Source: Melieria omissa (lineage: Eukaryota > Arthropoda > Insecta > Diptera > Ulidiidae). From it: a stretch of DNA of 64,000 bases. Numbering within the stretch: position 1 is the stretch's first letter; every line of letters begins with the position of its first letter. The DNA is taken from contig OZ020268.1 of the NCBI GenBank assembly GCA_963971225.1, positions 37,951,348 through 38,015,347 of the forward strand. Direction: 5' to 3'. Position numbers and translations under genes: made by a program. Below the pieces are notes generated by a model, which worked only from the letters and a program-made list of their open reading frames with translations, was not told the DNA's origin and did not search any database. Of the stretch, positions 35,240-44,626 are shown one piece after another.

Positions 35240-36110
35240 AAATAAGAAAAATTGGGGAACATTTATAAATCACTGTTGACACATGAGTGTTTTTTACAAC
35301 GATTTGAGTTTATGTTTGGATAAATTTTAGCAATAAATGACACAAATATTAAGTTAAACAAACAAAATCATTGTTAAAGTTAGCGAAAATTAACTTTACA
35401 GGACTTGGAGTCCTGTAAGAATAAGAAAACTTAATCAATTTTACATCGCTTTGGGTTTAGTTTTATAAAACTTTGACCAATAAATGGCACAAATATAAAT
35501 TTTAACACACAAATTCGATGAGAAAGATGGCAAAAACTAACTTTACAGGACTTGAAGTCTTGTAAGAATAAGAAACATTTTTTCGAAATTTATAGATCAA
35601 CGCATGAGTAGAGTATTTTTTATGTCAATTTGAGTTTATTTGTAAACAACTTTAAACAATAAATGTCACAAATATTAAGTTTCACAGACAGAAGCAATGA
35701 AGAAGCGAAAATTAACTTTACAGGACTTGAAGTTCCGTAAGAGTGAGACAAATTATTCACAATTAATGATCAACGTATGAGCAGAGATTTCTTTTACCGA
35801 TTTGAGTTTAGTTTTATAAAAGTTTGACTAAAGAATTACACAAATGTTAAGTTAAACATACATAAATTCAATGCTAAAGTTAGCGAAAATTAACTTCACA
35901 GGACTTGAAATTCTGTAAGAATAAGAAAAACGGTGCAAAATGTATAGATCGACACATGAGCAAAGTGTTTTTTATGACGATTTGTGCTTAGTTTTACATA
36001 ACTTTGACCAATAAATGACACAAATATTGAGTTAAACACACAAATTCAATGTTCAAGTTGGCGAAAATTTACTTTACAGGACTGGAAGTCCTACTTTTCT
36101 TAGCGTTTTA
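35240..36110. repeat. Tandem array of ~147-178-bp units, each with a hairpin
   Basis: The landmark AACTTTACAGGACTTGAAGT recurs at 35392, 35539, 35714, 35892 and 36070. Each unit also has TTTGAGTTTAGTTTTATAAA, AATAAATGACACAAATATTA and AATTCAATG blocks. The ACAGGACTTGGAGTCCTGT core of the first unit is a self-complementary hairpin that decays in later units. Non-coding. Confidence 0.85.
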
Positions 36111-36164
36111 GAAGTTCAAAGCAGTTCGGTCTGTATTTGTATTTATTTCAAATCAAAGCAAGGA

Positions 36165-37165
36165 TTGATCATCGTTGGTTACTACTTTTTCCACATCTCT
36201 CGAAAATTTTTTTTCCATCTCAAAATACTGTCTCGTCTTTTAAAACGATCTATGCTAGAAGCCAATTTTTCTATCCCTTTTCTCTTTTTCTCATCTCTCA
36301 CGCAATTTTCGAACTCCATCTCGAAAAAATGTCTCGTCTTTTAAAGCGATCCAAGTTAGAAACCAATTTTCCCATCCCTTTTTCCATCTCTCAGGCAATT
36401 TTCGAACTCCATCTCGAAATAATGTCTCGTCTTTTAAGGCGATCCAAGTTAGGAGCCATCATCTCTTTTTCTGATCTTTCAGCTAATTTTTGAACTCCAT
36501 CTCGAAAAAATGGCTGGTCTTTTGAGACGATTCAAGTTGGAAGCCAATTTTTCCAACCCTTTTCTCTTTTTCTCATATCTCACGCAATTTTCGAACTCCA
36601 TCTCAAACAAATGTCTCGTCTTTTGAGGAGATCTAAGTAAGGAGCTAATTTTCCCATCCCTTTCCCTTTTTCTCATCTTTCAATCAATTTTGTTTGTGTT
36701 TCGAAACAAGTTTTTTCTTTTAAGGTAATCCAAGTTAGGAGCCAATTTTTCTACCTCTTTTACCAATCTGTCAGGCTATTTTCGAAATCCATCTCGAAAA
36801 AATGTTTCGTCTTTTAAGGCGATCTAATTTAGGAGCCAATTTTCCAATCCCTTTTCTCATGTCTCACGAAATTTTTTAATTCCATCTCAAAAAACTTCTT
36901 GTCTTTCGAGACGATTCAAGTTAGGAGGCAATTTTCCCATCCCTTTTCTTTTTTTCTCATCTCTCACGAAATTTTTTAATTCCATCTCGAAAAAACTTCT
37001 CGTTTTTCAAAACGATTCAAGTTAGAAGTAAATTTTTCCATCCCTAATCTGTTCCTATCATTTCTTTGATTTCTTTCCTGCATTTTTCTTTGAGGCCATT
37101 TTCGAACTCCATCTCCAAAAAATGTCTCGTCTTTCAAGACGATCCAAGTTAGAAGGCATTTTTTG
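36165..37165 (-). repeat. ~96-bp tandem array derived from the 3' coding end of a mariner transposase
   Basis: ATGTCTCGTCTTTTAAGGCG-type landmarks recur at about 36231, 36332, 36425, 36512, 36614, 36710, 36804, 36897, 36998 and 37124, usually 87-102 bp apart, ten units in all. Read on the minus strand, units give WEKLASNLNRF and FSRW-type peptides, diverged versions of the mariner C-terminal motif (WIASKDE-FF-RDGIRKLPERWEK). The unit nearest the mariner body (around 37090-37165) gives the best match (WIVLKDETFFGDGVRKWPQR). So part of a transposase gene has been amplified in place. Confidence 0.72.
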
Positions 37166-38240
37166 ATTTCTGCTAAAGAAGTAAATCGATGACTTGTCAG
37201 ATTGTGCTGCATCCATCGAAACCAACAGTAATCAGAAGGAACAATGTCCGGAGATTACGCGGATACCTTCAGTGAACACAATTAAGTCTGGAAAATGCGG
37301 ACTTGTGCGGAAATTCACGTTTTGCGGGAATGTTTCAACTGTGAATCAACCGAAGTTTGAAGAACTTACCGTTCGTCACCATTTAACATCCCGAAAAGCA
37401 CTATATGGAGAGTTATGAAGAAAGATTTTCATTTGTAGGCCGTACTGTAGCCGTCATTGGTGAACTAAGTATATCAGTCTATGATCACCGAATTTTGGCA
37501 GCCATACATCGAGGAAAACCAGTTGGAGGATTATTGGTTCCAGCAGAATGGCACGACATGCCAAACGGTGCGGCAGATGATGAATTGATCTACTGAACAC
37601 AATGTTGCCTCGAGGTCTCATCTCCAAGAACGACAATTTCGACTAATCTACTCACTCGCCCGATTAAACAGCGCCGAATTTATTCCTTTCAGACTGCTTA
37701 AAGGGAAAGGTTTACAATTATAAAAAGGGCAATGTGTATTATTTATTTCTTCTTGAAGTTGTCGTCGAATATACATTTGTAAAAAATAATGTAAAAATCC
37801 CTTCCTTTTTTGCCTTTGAATTAGCTGCGCGCCTTTCAATGTCTCGTTTTGGTTTAAGTTCATAAGGCACCCAATTGCTTTTCTTTTGAATTATTCCCAT
37901 GAATCGCAATCGAACCGAGAAGATCTGTTGTGCCACTCACAATGATACTGCAAGTTCCTATTGTGTTTGACTCGAATCTTCATCGGGAAATGCCTGCAAT
38001 TCATTGTCTTCGAGTCTATTCGGCTCTCCAGAACGAGATTTGTCTTCAAACGCTGAAAACACTATTCTGGAAAAGTCGCAACCATTCTCTACATGATATG
38101 TCAGTTGGAGCATTTTCGCCTTAAACTTCCACAAACATTCAATGTGCTTCAGCTGCACTTTTCTGCCAATTAAAGCAGACAACTAAAACCTTCCACAAAT
38201 GTTGCGTAGTTGACACAAAGTTGGACACATTCAACACAGT
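37075..38240 (-). pseudogene. mariner transposase fossil, interrupted and truncated
   Basis: On the minus strand from about 38236 the sequence translates in pieces: VSTTQHLWKVLVVCFNWQKS then AAEAH (first HTH), FSVEDKSRSGEPNRLEDNEL then QAFPDEDSSQTQ, then MGIIQKKSNWVPYELKPKRD (37739-37899), then YVDDNF-like remnants near 37745. The C-terminal part (MQHNLTSHRFTSLAEIKK then WIVLKDETFFGDGVRK) is at 37100-37212. Stops and frameshifts are numerous. The middle, including the first catalytic aspartates, is missing and replaced by a plus-strand rosa-like transposase fragment at 37290-37650. The same subfamily recurs at 48790-49400. Terminal repeats could not be fixed. Confidence 0.72.
37290..37650 (+). 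pseudogene. Tc1/mariner (rosa-like) transposase fragment inside the mariner fossil
   Basis: The plus strand reads FNIPKSTIWRVMKKDFHL (37383-37436), the end of the second HTH of a Tc1/mariner transposase. About 90 bases later comes NQLEDYWFQQNGTTCQTVRQ (about 37518-37578), the region of the second catalytic aspartate; relatives read WFQQDGATCHT, so the key Asp is Asn here. Then LLNTMLPRGLISKND follows (about 37591-37635). Stops lie between blocks, and the region between the HTH and WFQQ is deleted. The orientation is opposite to the mariner on either side, consistent with a nested insertion. Confidence 0.65.
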
Positions 38241-38395
38241 AAAAAAAACACAATTTTTAATAAACTTAAAGCTGTTCTAAATGAATATTTTTTTTTCATC
38301 ACAATAGCCATAGTCATCTTTTAAAAACGAACCGAACTAATTTGTTCTTCCAACATAAAACATTTTTCATTTACAAAACAAACTTCAAACAATTC
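38241..38395. other. mariner flank shared with the 49.4-kb copy
   Basis: TCTAAATGAATATTTTTTT, CACAATAGCCATAGTCATCT and TTTAAAAACGAACCGAACT-type blocks are shared with 49434-49530, so the homology between the two mariner fossils extends past the N-terminus and probably to their terminus. Confidence 0.6.
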
Positions 38396-38524
38396 ATGAG
38401 TTTTTGGCTCATTTCATTAATTTTCATTTGTCTGGCTTGTACTGCGAGACCGCAAGTGTCCTGGCACAGGGTCAGTATGCAATTAGTGCCAACATCAAAT
38501 GATGCAGAAGTAGCGGCGACTTGA
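38396..38524 (+). CDS. Possible signal-peptide-coding first exon (weak)
   Basis: From the ATG at 38396 the frame encodes 42 residues. The start MSFWLISLIFICLACTARPQ looks like a signal peptide: hydrophobic core, then Ala-Cys-Thr-Ala before a charged residue. A potential splice donor, GGTCAGTATG, occurs after TGGCACAG at about 38468, so this could be the first coding exon of a secreted protein whose remaining exons lie elsewhere. Against it: the upstream context is not a good start context, hydrophobic ORFs arise easily in T-rich DNA, and no second exon is visible. Confidence 0.15.
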   Translation: MSFWLISLIFICLACTARPQVSWHRVSMQLVPTSNDAEVAAT

Positions 38525-40665
38525 AAGCTAATAACGCGGCCGCAAAAATTGAATTTTCATGCTCAACCAAAATTTGCCGCAAAACTGCGCAGCAGAAAAT
38601 GATTAGACAAAAAAAAATATGAATGGTGGGTTACGCCAGCTGCCAATCAGGTCCGCAGGGCAAACACAATGGAATCGTTGAACTTGCTACTGTCAAGAGT
38701 TGTAATAGTGTGCAGCAAAGTTTTGGGCAGCACACAGACCAAGTTTGCTGTGGGCGGTAATTGAGTTTGGGCCAAGAAAGTTGAACTTGCTGGACAGATG
38801 TCAAGTTGAATTTCCTGCTTGACTTTCCACATTTGGTTGAATTTTTTCATATTTTTTTTCAAGGACTACGAACAAAAAATATGCATAACGCCAGTCACAA
38901 CGTCAAATTTACCCGCATAGACCCAAACATTTCACAACATAACCAACTGACGCACATAATCTACAATGCACAGGTGCGTTCATGTTTGAATGGAATGAAT
39001 TATATACTCAAACTCTCGACCAGACTGATGGCCCATTCTTGGCGCTTTTGATGTGATTTGTCTCGCCAGCTGACAGCGCAGGTGAAAGTTAATTAAAGTC
39101 AGCTTTACCGCTGCGTTCGGTGCAATTTGTTGAAGATTTAAACGCGGCCATAAAATATGCAACACCTTTGCACACACACACACAAATAAACACTCAAACA
39201 CACTTCTAAATAACTTTGAGCATTCAGCCGCAACTTACCTCTGGCATTTTTCGTTTCTTCTTTTCCATGCGGACACACGCACACACGCACACGCCGCGCG
39301 CCAAGTGCAAAGTACTAAAAAGTTTTCGCTACGATTCCAAGAATGTCGTCGTGGCCGTGGCCGCTGACGCTGACGCACGACTAGTCGAATTTGTCCCTAT
39401 TGTGCAGCGCTGGCAGATTTGAAGCGGCCGCGTGTTGGCGGCCTACGTGGCGTATGATGAATATTATTATTATTATTATTGTTTGTCTAATTCGGATGCT
39501 GCCATCGTGGCGTGTGTTGTTGTCTTTGTGTGTTTGTAGCGTTTTTTTGCTGCGCAAATTGCCAGCATAGACGCAGATGCGTAGTTCCGCTTCCGTGTGG
39601 CACAGCTTGCGGATATTGAAAATGCTGCTTTGCAGTCTCGTCTTCAAAGTTGCCCCACAGCGCTGCCGAATTGTGCGTAATTTCGCTATGTGTGCGTTCT
39701 TTTGCCACACATTCGATTATTTATTTTTTTATCCGAGTATCTACTTGAATATCCCATGAAAATGCTTCTGTATTCATTTGCTGGTTCGAGCTACTGTTGC
39801 GCGTTCATGTAGTCGTTGTTTGTTTGCGTTCAGGAAATCAAACGCTTTTTGCATATAGTTCGATTTATATTGAAACTTGTGCTTGGCATTCGTTGGCTTT
39901 GGCAGACGCGTGACGCTGACATTTTCAATATCTTTGCTTTAGTGTTGTGAAATTTGCAGCGTTAGCGGCAAGTTGACTCAAAGTATCTGAAAATAACAAA
40001 TTCAAACACTGTAAGTAATGTGTTATGGCTTTTGAATCGATTGCAAAAGATGATTTGTATGAATTTTTCATGGAACTGCAATATTAATGATATGAATAAT
40101 AAATCTATAAACGAACAAAGAATTTTATTCCATATCCTTAAACTTTCTCCACTACCAACTATGAAGACTGGCAGGTTAAGCTTTAAGTACTCCACCTGCA
40201 CAGTTATGCAATCGAAATGTGCTTTACTTAGTTGAACCTTTCGCACACTTGGCTTCTGCGTTCTATTGGCCACATGAATTATTGAGAAGCTTTCGTGCTG
40301 CGAAAACACGCTCACACCACGCAGTAACGCAGCAGTGTCGGCGCTATAAGTAAACTTGGCCGGTGGATGTTGTCGCCTGTGTCGATGTCGATGCTGTCGC
40401 TGGTGTTGGTGTTGATTTTTATTGATTCGACTAACCGTAAATATTTGCCAAACACTTGTACAAAATACACAAAAACCAACAGCAACTCTCACACGCAGCG
40501 CACAACGTTCCGGCAAGTTTAATGTAGTAAAGCGTACCGGAAGCATACTTTTAGGCGCTTTAATGCAAGCAATGCTTAGAAAAACAGTTGCAAGTGTTTT
40601 TGCTTGATGTGAGGCAACGACCTTAAGTTTGTTTTTTCAAAGTAAGTGAACATTTAATGTAAATA
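38525..40665. other. Non-coding stretch; GC-richer patches and microsatellites
   Basis: (CA)n lies at about 39170-39185 and 39271-39290, and (ATT)n at 39462-39480. Moderately GC-rich sequence lies at about 39270-39700 and 40230-40560. ORFs up to 194 codons (39962-40546 minus) have low-complexity segments (His/Arg/Gln-rich from a GTC/GAT repeat at 40372-40420) and no recognisable domain. Confidence 0.4.
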
Positions 40666-42745
40666 TTTATACATAAAAATGTTTGCCCCGACTGAATAAC
40701 TGCTTGATTGATTGACTGTTTGAATGACTGTATAATTCATCATCGCTCAACCCAAACTGCTGAGACTACAAATATGAAATTTGAACAGCTAAGACGGGGG
40801 TCTAAACGGGGGGACAAAAAGGGGTAAGGTGTTGTTGTTGTATGAAAAAACGTGATGCTTTATGAATTCAAACTTGAAAATACTACAAATTAAAAATAAT
40901 TCCAAACGTATTTTGAGTTTTTCGAAAATAAAAGTCTGACGGGGTCAATAATGGGTTAACTTTTGTAGACGGGTGACTATAAAAAAAAAAGCATGAACCA
41001 TTGTGAACATTGACTTCAAATTTGTACAAAAAAATACTACAAATCAAAAATAATTCGACACGTATTTTTCAGTTTTTCAAAAACAAATTCTAACTAAGCA
41101 AACCGAGGGTTAAAAGTTTACATGGGAAAAAATCATTTAATAGTTAAAAACGAAGACATTTTTAATTCAGAAATGGTAATAATTATTTAAAGTTTTTCGG
41201 AAATCAAAATCTGACGAGCTGAACAATGGGTTAATTTTTTTTGTAAATGGGAAAACTATGAAAAAAAAATATGAACCATTGCGCATATTGAGTTCTAATT
41301 TGGAGACAATACTACAAACAAAAAAATAACTTTACACGTATTTTTCAGTTTTTTTTTTAATAAATTCTAACTAGGTAGACCGAGGGTTAAAAGTGTACAT
41401 GGGCAAAAATGATGTAATAGGTTAAAAAAATCATTTCAATTCAGAAATGTTTCTATAGTTGTTTTTCATTTTTGGGAGAATGAAAATCTGACGGGTCAAT
41501 AATGGGTTAAATTTTGTGTAAGACTATAAAAAAAAACATAATCCATTGGGCCTATTGACTTCAAATTTGGTGAAAATACTACAAATCAAAAATAGTTCGA
41601 CATGTATTTTTCAGTTCTTCAAAAACAAATTCTAACTAGGTAAACCAGGGGTTAAAAGTTTACATTGGGAAAAAATGATTTAATAGTTGAAAAAAAGCAT
41701 TTTCAATTCAGAAATAATTCGATAGTTGAAATTCGTTTTTGTGAAAATTAAAATCTTATGAGGTCACCAAAGGGTTAAGGTGCGTATATGGAAAGACTAT
41801 AAAAAAACATGAACCATTGGGCCTATTGCCTTCAAATTTGGTGAAAATGCTACAAATCAAAAATAATTCCACACGTATTTTGAGTTTTTCGAAAACCAAT
41901 TCTAACTACGTAAATCGAGGGTTAAAAATTTACATGGGGAAAAATTATTTAATAGATTAAAAACAACATTTTCAATTCAGAAATAATAATTTTTAATTTT
42001 TGTGAAAATTAAAATCTGATGTGGTCAACAATGGGTTAAGGTTTGTATACGGGAAGACAATGAAAGAAAACATGAACCATTGGGCCTATTAATTTCAAAA
42101 TTGGCAAAAACACTTCAAATGGAAAACAATTTATCATGTGTTTTCCGTTTTTCTTTTTTGTTTTCGAAAATCAAAATCTAATTGGGTAAACCGAGGGTTA
42201 AAAGTTTACAATGAGAAAAGTGATTTAATAGGTTTTCTGACTTTAAACTAAAAAGGATTTCAAATAATTCAATAGTTGTTTTTAATTTTTTACATTAAAA
42301 TCTAAAGGGGTCAACAATGGGTTAAAAGTTTCTTTGGAAAAACTATGATAATGTATTAATAAATGGATCTATTCACTTTTTGGAAAATTAAGATCTGATG
42401 GGGTAATCAATGGGTTAACATTTATTTGGGGAAAGCATGTCAAATATGGGAAAAGTACTTCAAATGTGAAATTATTAGAAAAGTATGGGTCAACAAAATC
42501 TGGCAAGGTAACTAAAAGTTGATAGAAACTTTATTTATGGGATTCATTGACTTCAGACTTGGGAAAATTACTCAAAATCCAAACTATTTAATTCAAGGCA
42601 TGATTTTTAATGTTTAAAATCAACATCAGAGAAGGTAAAAAATTTGCTTAAATTTTTTATGATGAAACATCACTAATTTTAGAAAAAATAATTATTTCAA
42701 TGAAATCCTTAAATTCCTGCATGCAAAGCCGCTGGGTTCTCCTAG
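40666..42745 (+). mobile_element. Helitron-like element with dimeric tandem core, copy 3 (most complete)
   Basis: The 5' side (from about 40666: TTTATACATAAAAATGTTTG, then CCCCGACTGAATAACTG and CATCATCGCTCAACCC) matches the reversed terminus of copy 1. The core has AACAATGGGTTAA-type landmarks at 40939, 41217, 41491, 41760, 42022 and 42307, alternating with CCGAGGGTTAAAAGTTTACA at 41100, 41380, 41645, 41920 and 42190: a ~275-bp dimer of ~138-bp monomers. The 3' end reads GCAAAGCCGCTGGGTTCTCC with CTAG at 42742-42745 followed by T, as expected for Helitrons inserting between A and T. No Rep/helicase is present, so it is non-autonomous. Confidence 0.62.
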
Positions 42746-43384
42746 TATTTCATATTCAACATGTATGCAACTATTCAGTTGTGTAAACCCGCATATCATT
42801 TGTCAAGTATTAAAATATTGAATGCAGTAAAAGTTGGAAATATTATGTAAAATGTGTTGAGAGAAATAACATCGTAAGCAGCATAAAATGTGTCATAAAC
42901 ACCAAACAACAACTATGAACATGCATTTGCATGGTGAAAAATTCAAGTGTTATTTTGTTTTTGTTTCAGAGAAAACCAACACATACTGTACAACTTTGAA
43001 AAAGCCGTTTTATTTTCTACTCTGGTTTAACTTTTCATTAAACTGTCAAAACAATGAAACCAAATATGTTACCATTTTACATAAAATTTGAACAAGAAAA
43101 GGGGGTAAATTCATGGGATTGTTTAGAAAGAACAATACGAATAAAGAAGATACGAGACATTATAAAAGATCGACATTATGTTTCGTTGCAGTGAAGTTGT
43201 TTTGATGTTTTTTTTATATTAGAATGAAGCGACTGCCTCATTTATTTCTTCTGTAAACCTAGCTATCTCTCGGACGTTTGGAATATAAAGCTCAGTAGGA
43301 TTAGTAAGAATGGTGGTGTTTATAATTTGTAGTGCTTTGAAAATCATTATTATTCCAATAGATGGCTAGACGCTGGATGGTGTT
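42746..43384. other. AT-rich non-coding stretch
   Basis: No gene, element terminus or RNA gene is recognised. A 67-codon ORF at 42888-43091 has no motif. Confidence 0.45.
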
Positions 43385-43830
43385 AGAAAAATTAAATTTC
43401 ATACTAAGAGAACTTTTCAGACAGTTTTGTAACTGCTTGACGCAGTTATGTTTGAGGGCACATCAAATATGGACAAGTTAAAAAGATGTGATTCGTATTG
43501 AGAGAATTTCTCAGACATTTTTGTGATTGCTTGACTCAGTGTGTTTGAGAGCGCACCATAATTGGACAGGTTAGGAAGATGAAATTCGTATTAAGAAAAC
43601 TTTTCAGACAGTTTTGTGGTTGCTTGACGCAGTTTTGTTTGAGAGCACGTCAAACATGGACAAGTTTGAAAGATACAATTCGTACTAAAGGAACTTTTCA
43701 GACAGTTTTGTAATTGCTTAACGCAGTTTTGTTTGAGAGCACGTCAAATATAAACAAGTTTGAATGATGAAATTCGTACTAAGAGAACTTTTCAGACAGT
43801 TTTGTAATTGCTTGACTGGAGGTCGATGTC
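43385..43830. repeat. 94-bp tandem array (five units)
   Basis: AACTTTTCAGACAGTTTTGT recurs at 43411, 43505 (variant), 43598, 43692 and 43786, spacings of 93-94 bp. Units also share GCTTGACGCAGTTTTGTTTG and GAAATTCGTACTAAGAG blocks. The last unit ends abruptly at GCTTGAC, where the RTE fragment begins. Confidence 0.92.
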
Positions 43831-43834
43831 GAAG

Positions 43835-43958
43835 AGAGACCGGTGGAAGGACCGTCTTAAAGACGCTCGCATCATCGCTTGGTGTATCCTGAATAGAACT
43901 TGTGTGGCAGGCCGTAATTCTGTAATGCCTTGTTATGGCCATTTAAGTAAGTAAGAAG
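43835..43958 (+). mobile_element. RTE-like non-LTR 3' end, plus orientation
   Basis: The sequence reads RDRWKDRLKDA-like in one frame, then GGCAGGCCGTAATTCTGTAA and GTTATGGCCATTTAAGTAAG, ending in a short (TAAG)n tail. The tail and GTTATGGCCA block match the inverted fragment beginning 35 bp downstream. RTE-type elements often end in short tandem repeats rather than poly(A). Confidence 0.55.
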
Positions 43959-43992
43959 CTAATAAAAATTAGCAAAAACAGCATTTGAAACC

Positions 43993-44150
43993 ACATGAAT
44001 AACTTACTTACTTAACTGGCCATAACAACCCGTTACCTGGTTACGGCCTAAAGCAAAAGCTCTCCCAAGGCGCCTCGGCTTTGTGCCTTCTCCAGTAAGT
44101 CACACCAAGAGATGATAGGGCCTTCTCAATTTGGTTCTTTTACCGGAGAC
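43993..44150 (-). mobile_element. RTE-like non-LTR 3' end, minus orientation
   Basis: On the minus strand it encodes QIEKALSSLGVTYWRRHKAE then APWES, matching the VTNWRRR segment of the fragment at 8457-9578. Then comes GGCCGTAACCAGGTAACGGG, GTTATGGCCAGTTAAGTAAG and a (TAAG)n tail. It faces the previous fragment tail to tail. Confidence 0.65.
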
Positions 44151-44263
44151 ACATGAATTACGCTGGATACAAAAAGAAGCTAAAGAAAAAGAATAAAGTA
44201 CCGTGGTAAGCTGGCAAGCGTTGAGTCAGACAGAAAAGCCCATTGCAATACCAAAATTAATTG

Positions 44264-44626
44264 AACTTAAGTCCGCTCGCTGGCTTCTCATTCCGAGGCC
44301 CTAGATTCGAGTACCAGCTGGGGCTGGTGAAAAGCTTGTCTACTTCTATCGGCATTTCAAATAAACCGGATGCGAATTACAAGAATAGCAAAAGTGCAGT
44401 CTTGGCAGGCAATGAAAAAAATCTCCAAGTCTGAGATAAAATTGCCAAAAAAAAAAACCGCCATTCGGATTCGGCGTTAAACTGTAAGTTCTCTCCCCTT
44501 CTCCCGCCCGTTTTAAATGTGTATTGTTGTAAGACATGTTGAAGAAGAAAAGATGGCATTTGTGGGATCACAATGAGCCCGAGTGTGTCTCTTACAAAGG
44601 CAGCCACCATAACCTAACCTAACTTG
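44264..44626 (+). mobile_element. SINE-like / short retroposon sequence (tentative)
   Basis: Near 44275-44335 a GTCCGCTCGCTGGCTTCTC block followed by CTAGATTCGAGTACCAG resembles diverged pol III A- and B-box spacing. Downstream the segment ends in CATAACCTAACCTAACTTG. A similar ending, CATAACCTAACCTAACTT, is at about 56418-56435. Neither boundary nor target duplications could be fixed. Confidence 0.3.

Noticed and set aside
36137..36493. 118-codon plus-strand ORF with internal repeats (SRLLKRSKL type)
   Set aside because: It is the antisense reading of the mariner-derived tandem array; its repeats come from the array, not from a repeat protein.
39962..40546. 194-codon minus-strand ORF
   Set aside because: It contains a low-complexity His/Arg/Gln stretch from a GTC/GAT repeat, with no domain and no homology recognised. 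More likely a chance ORF.
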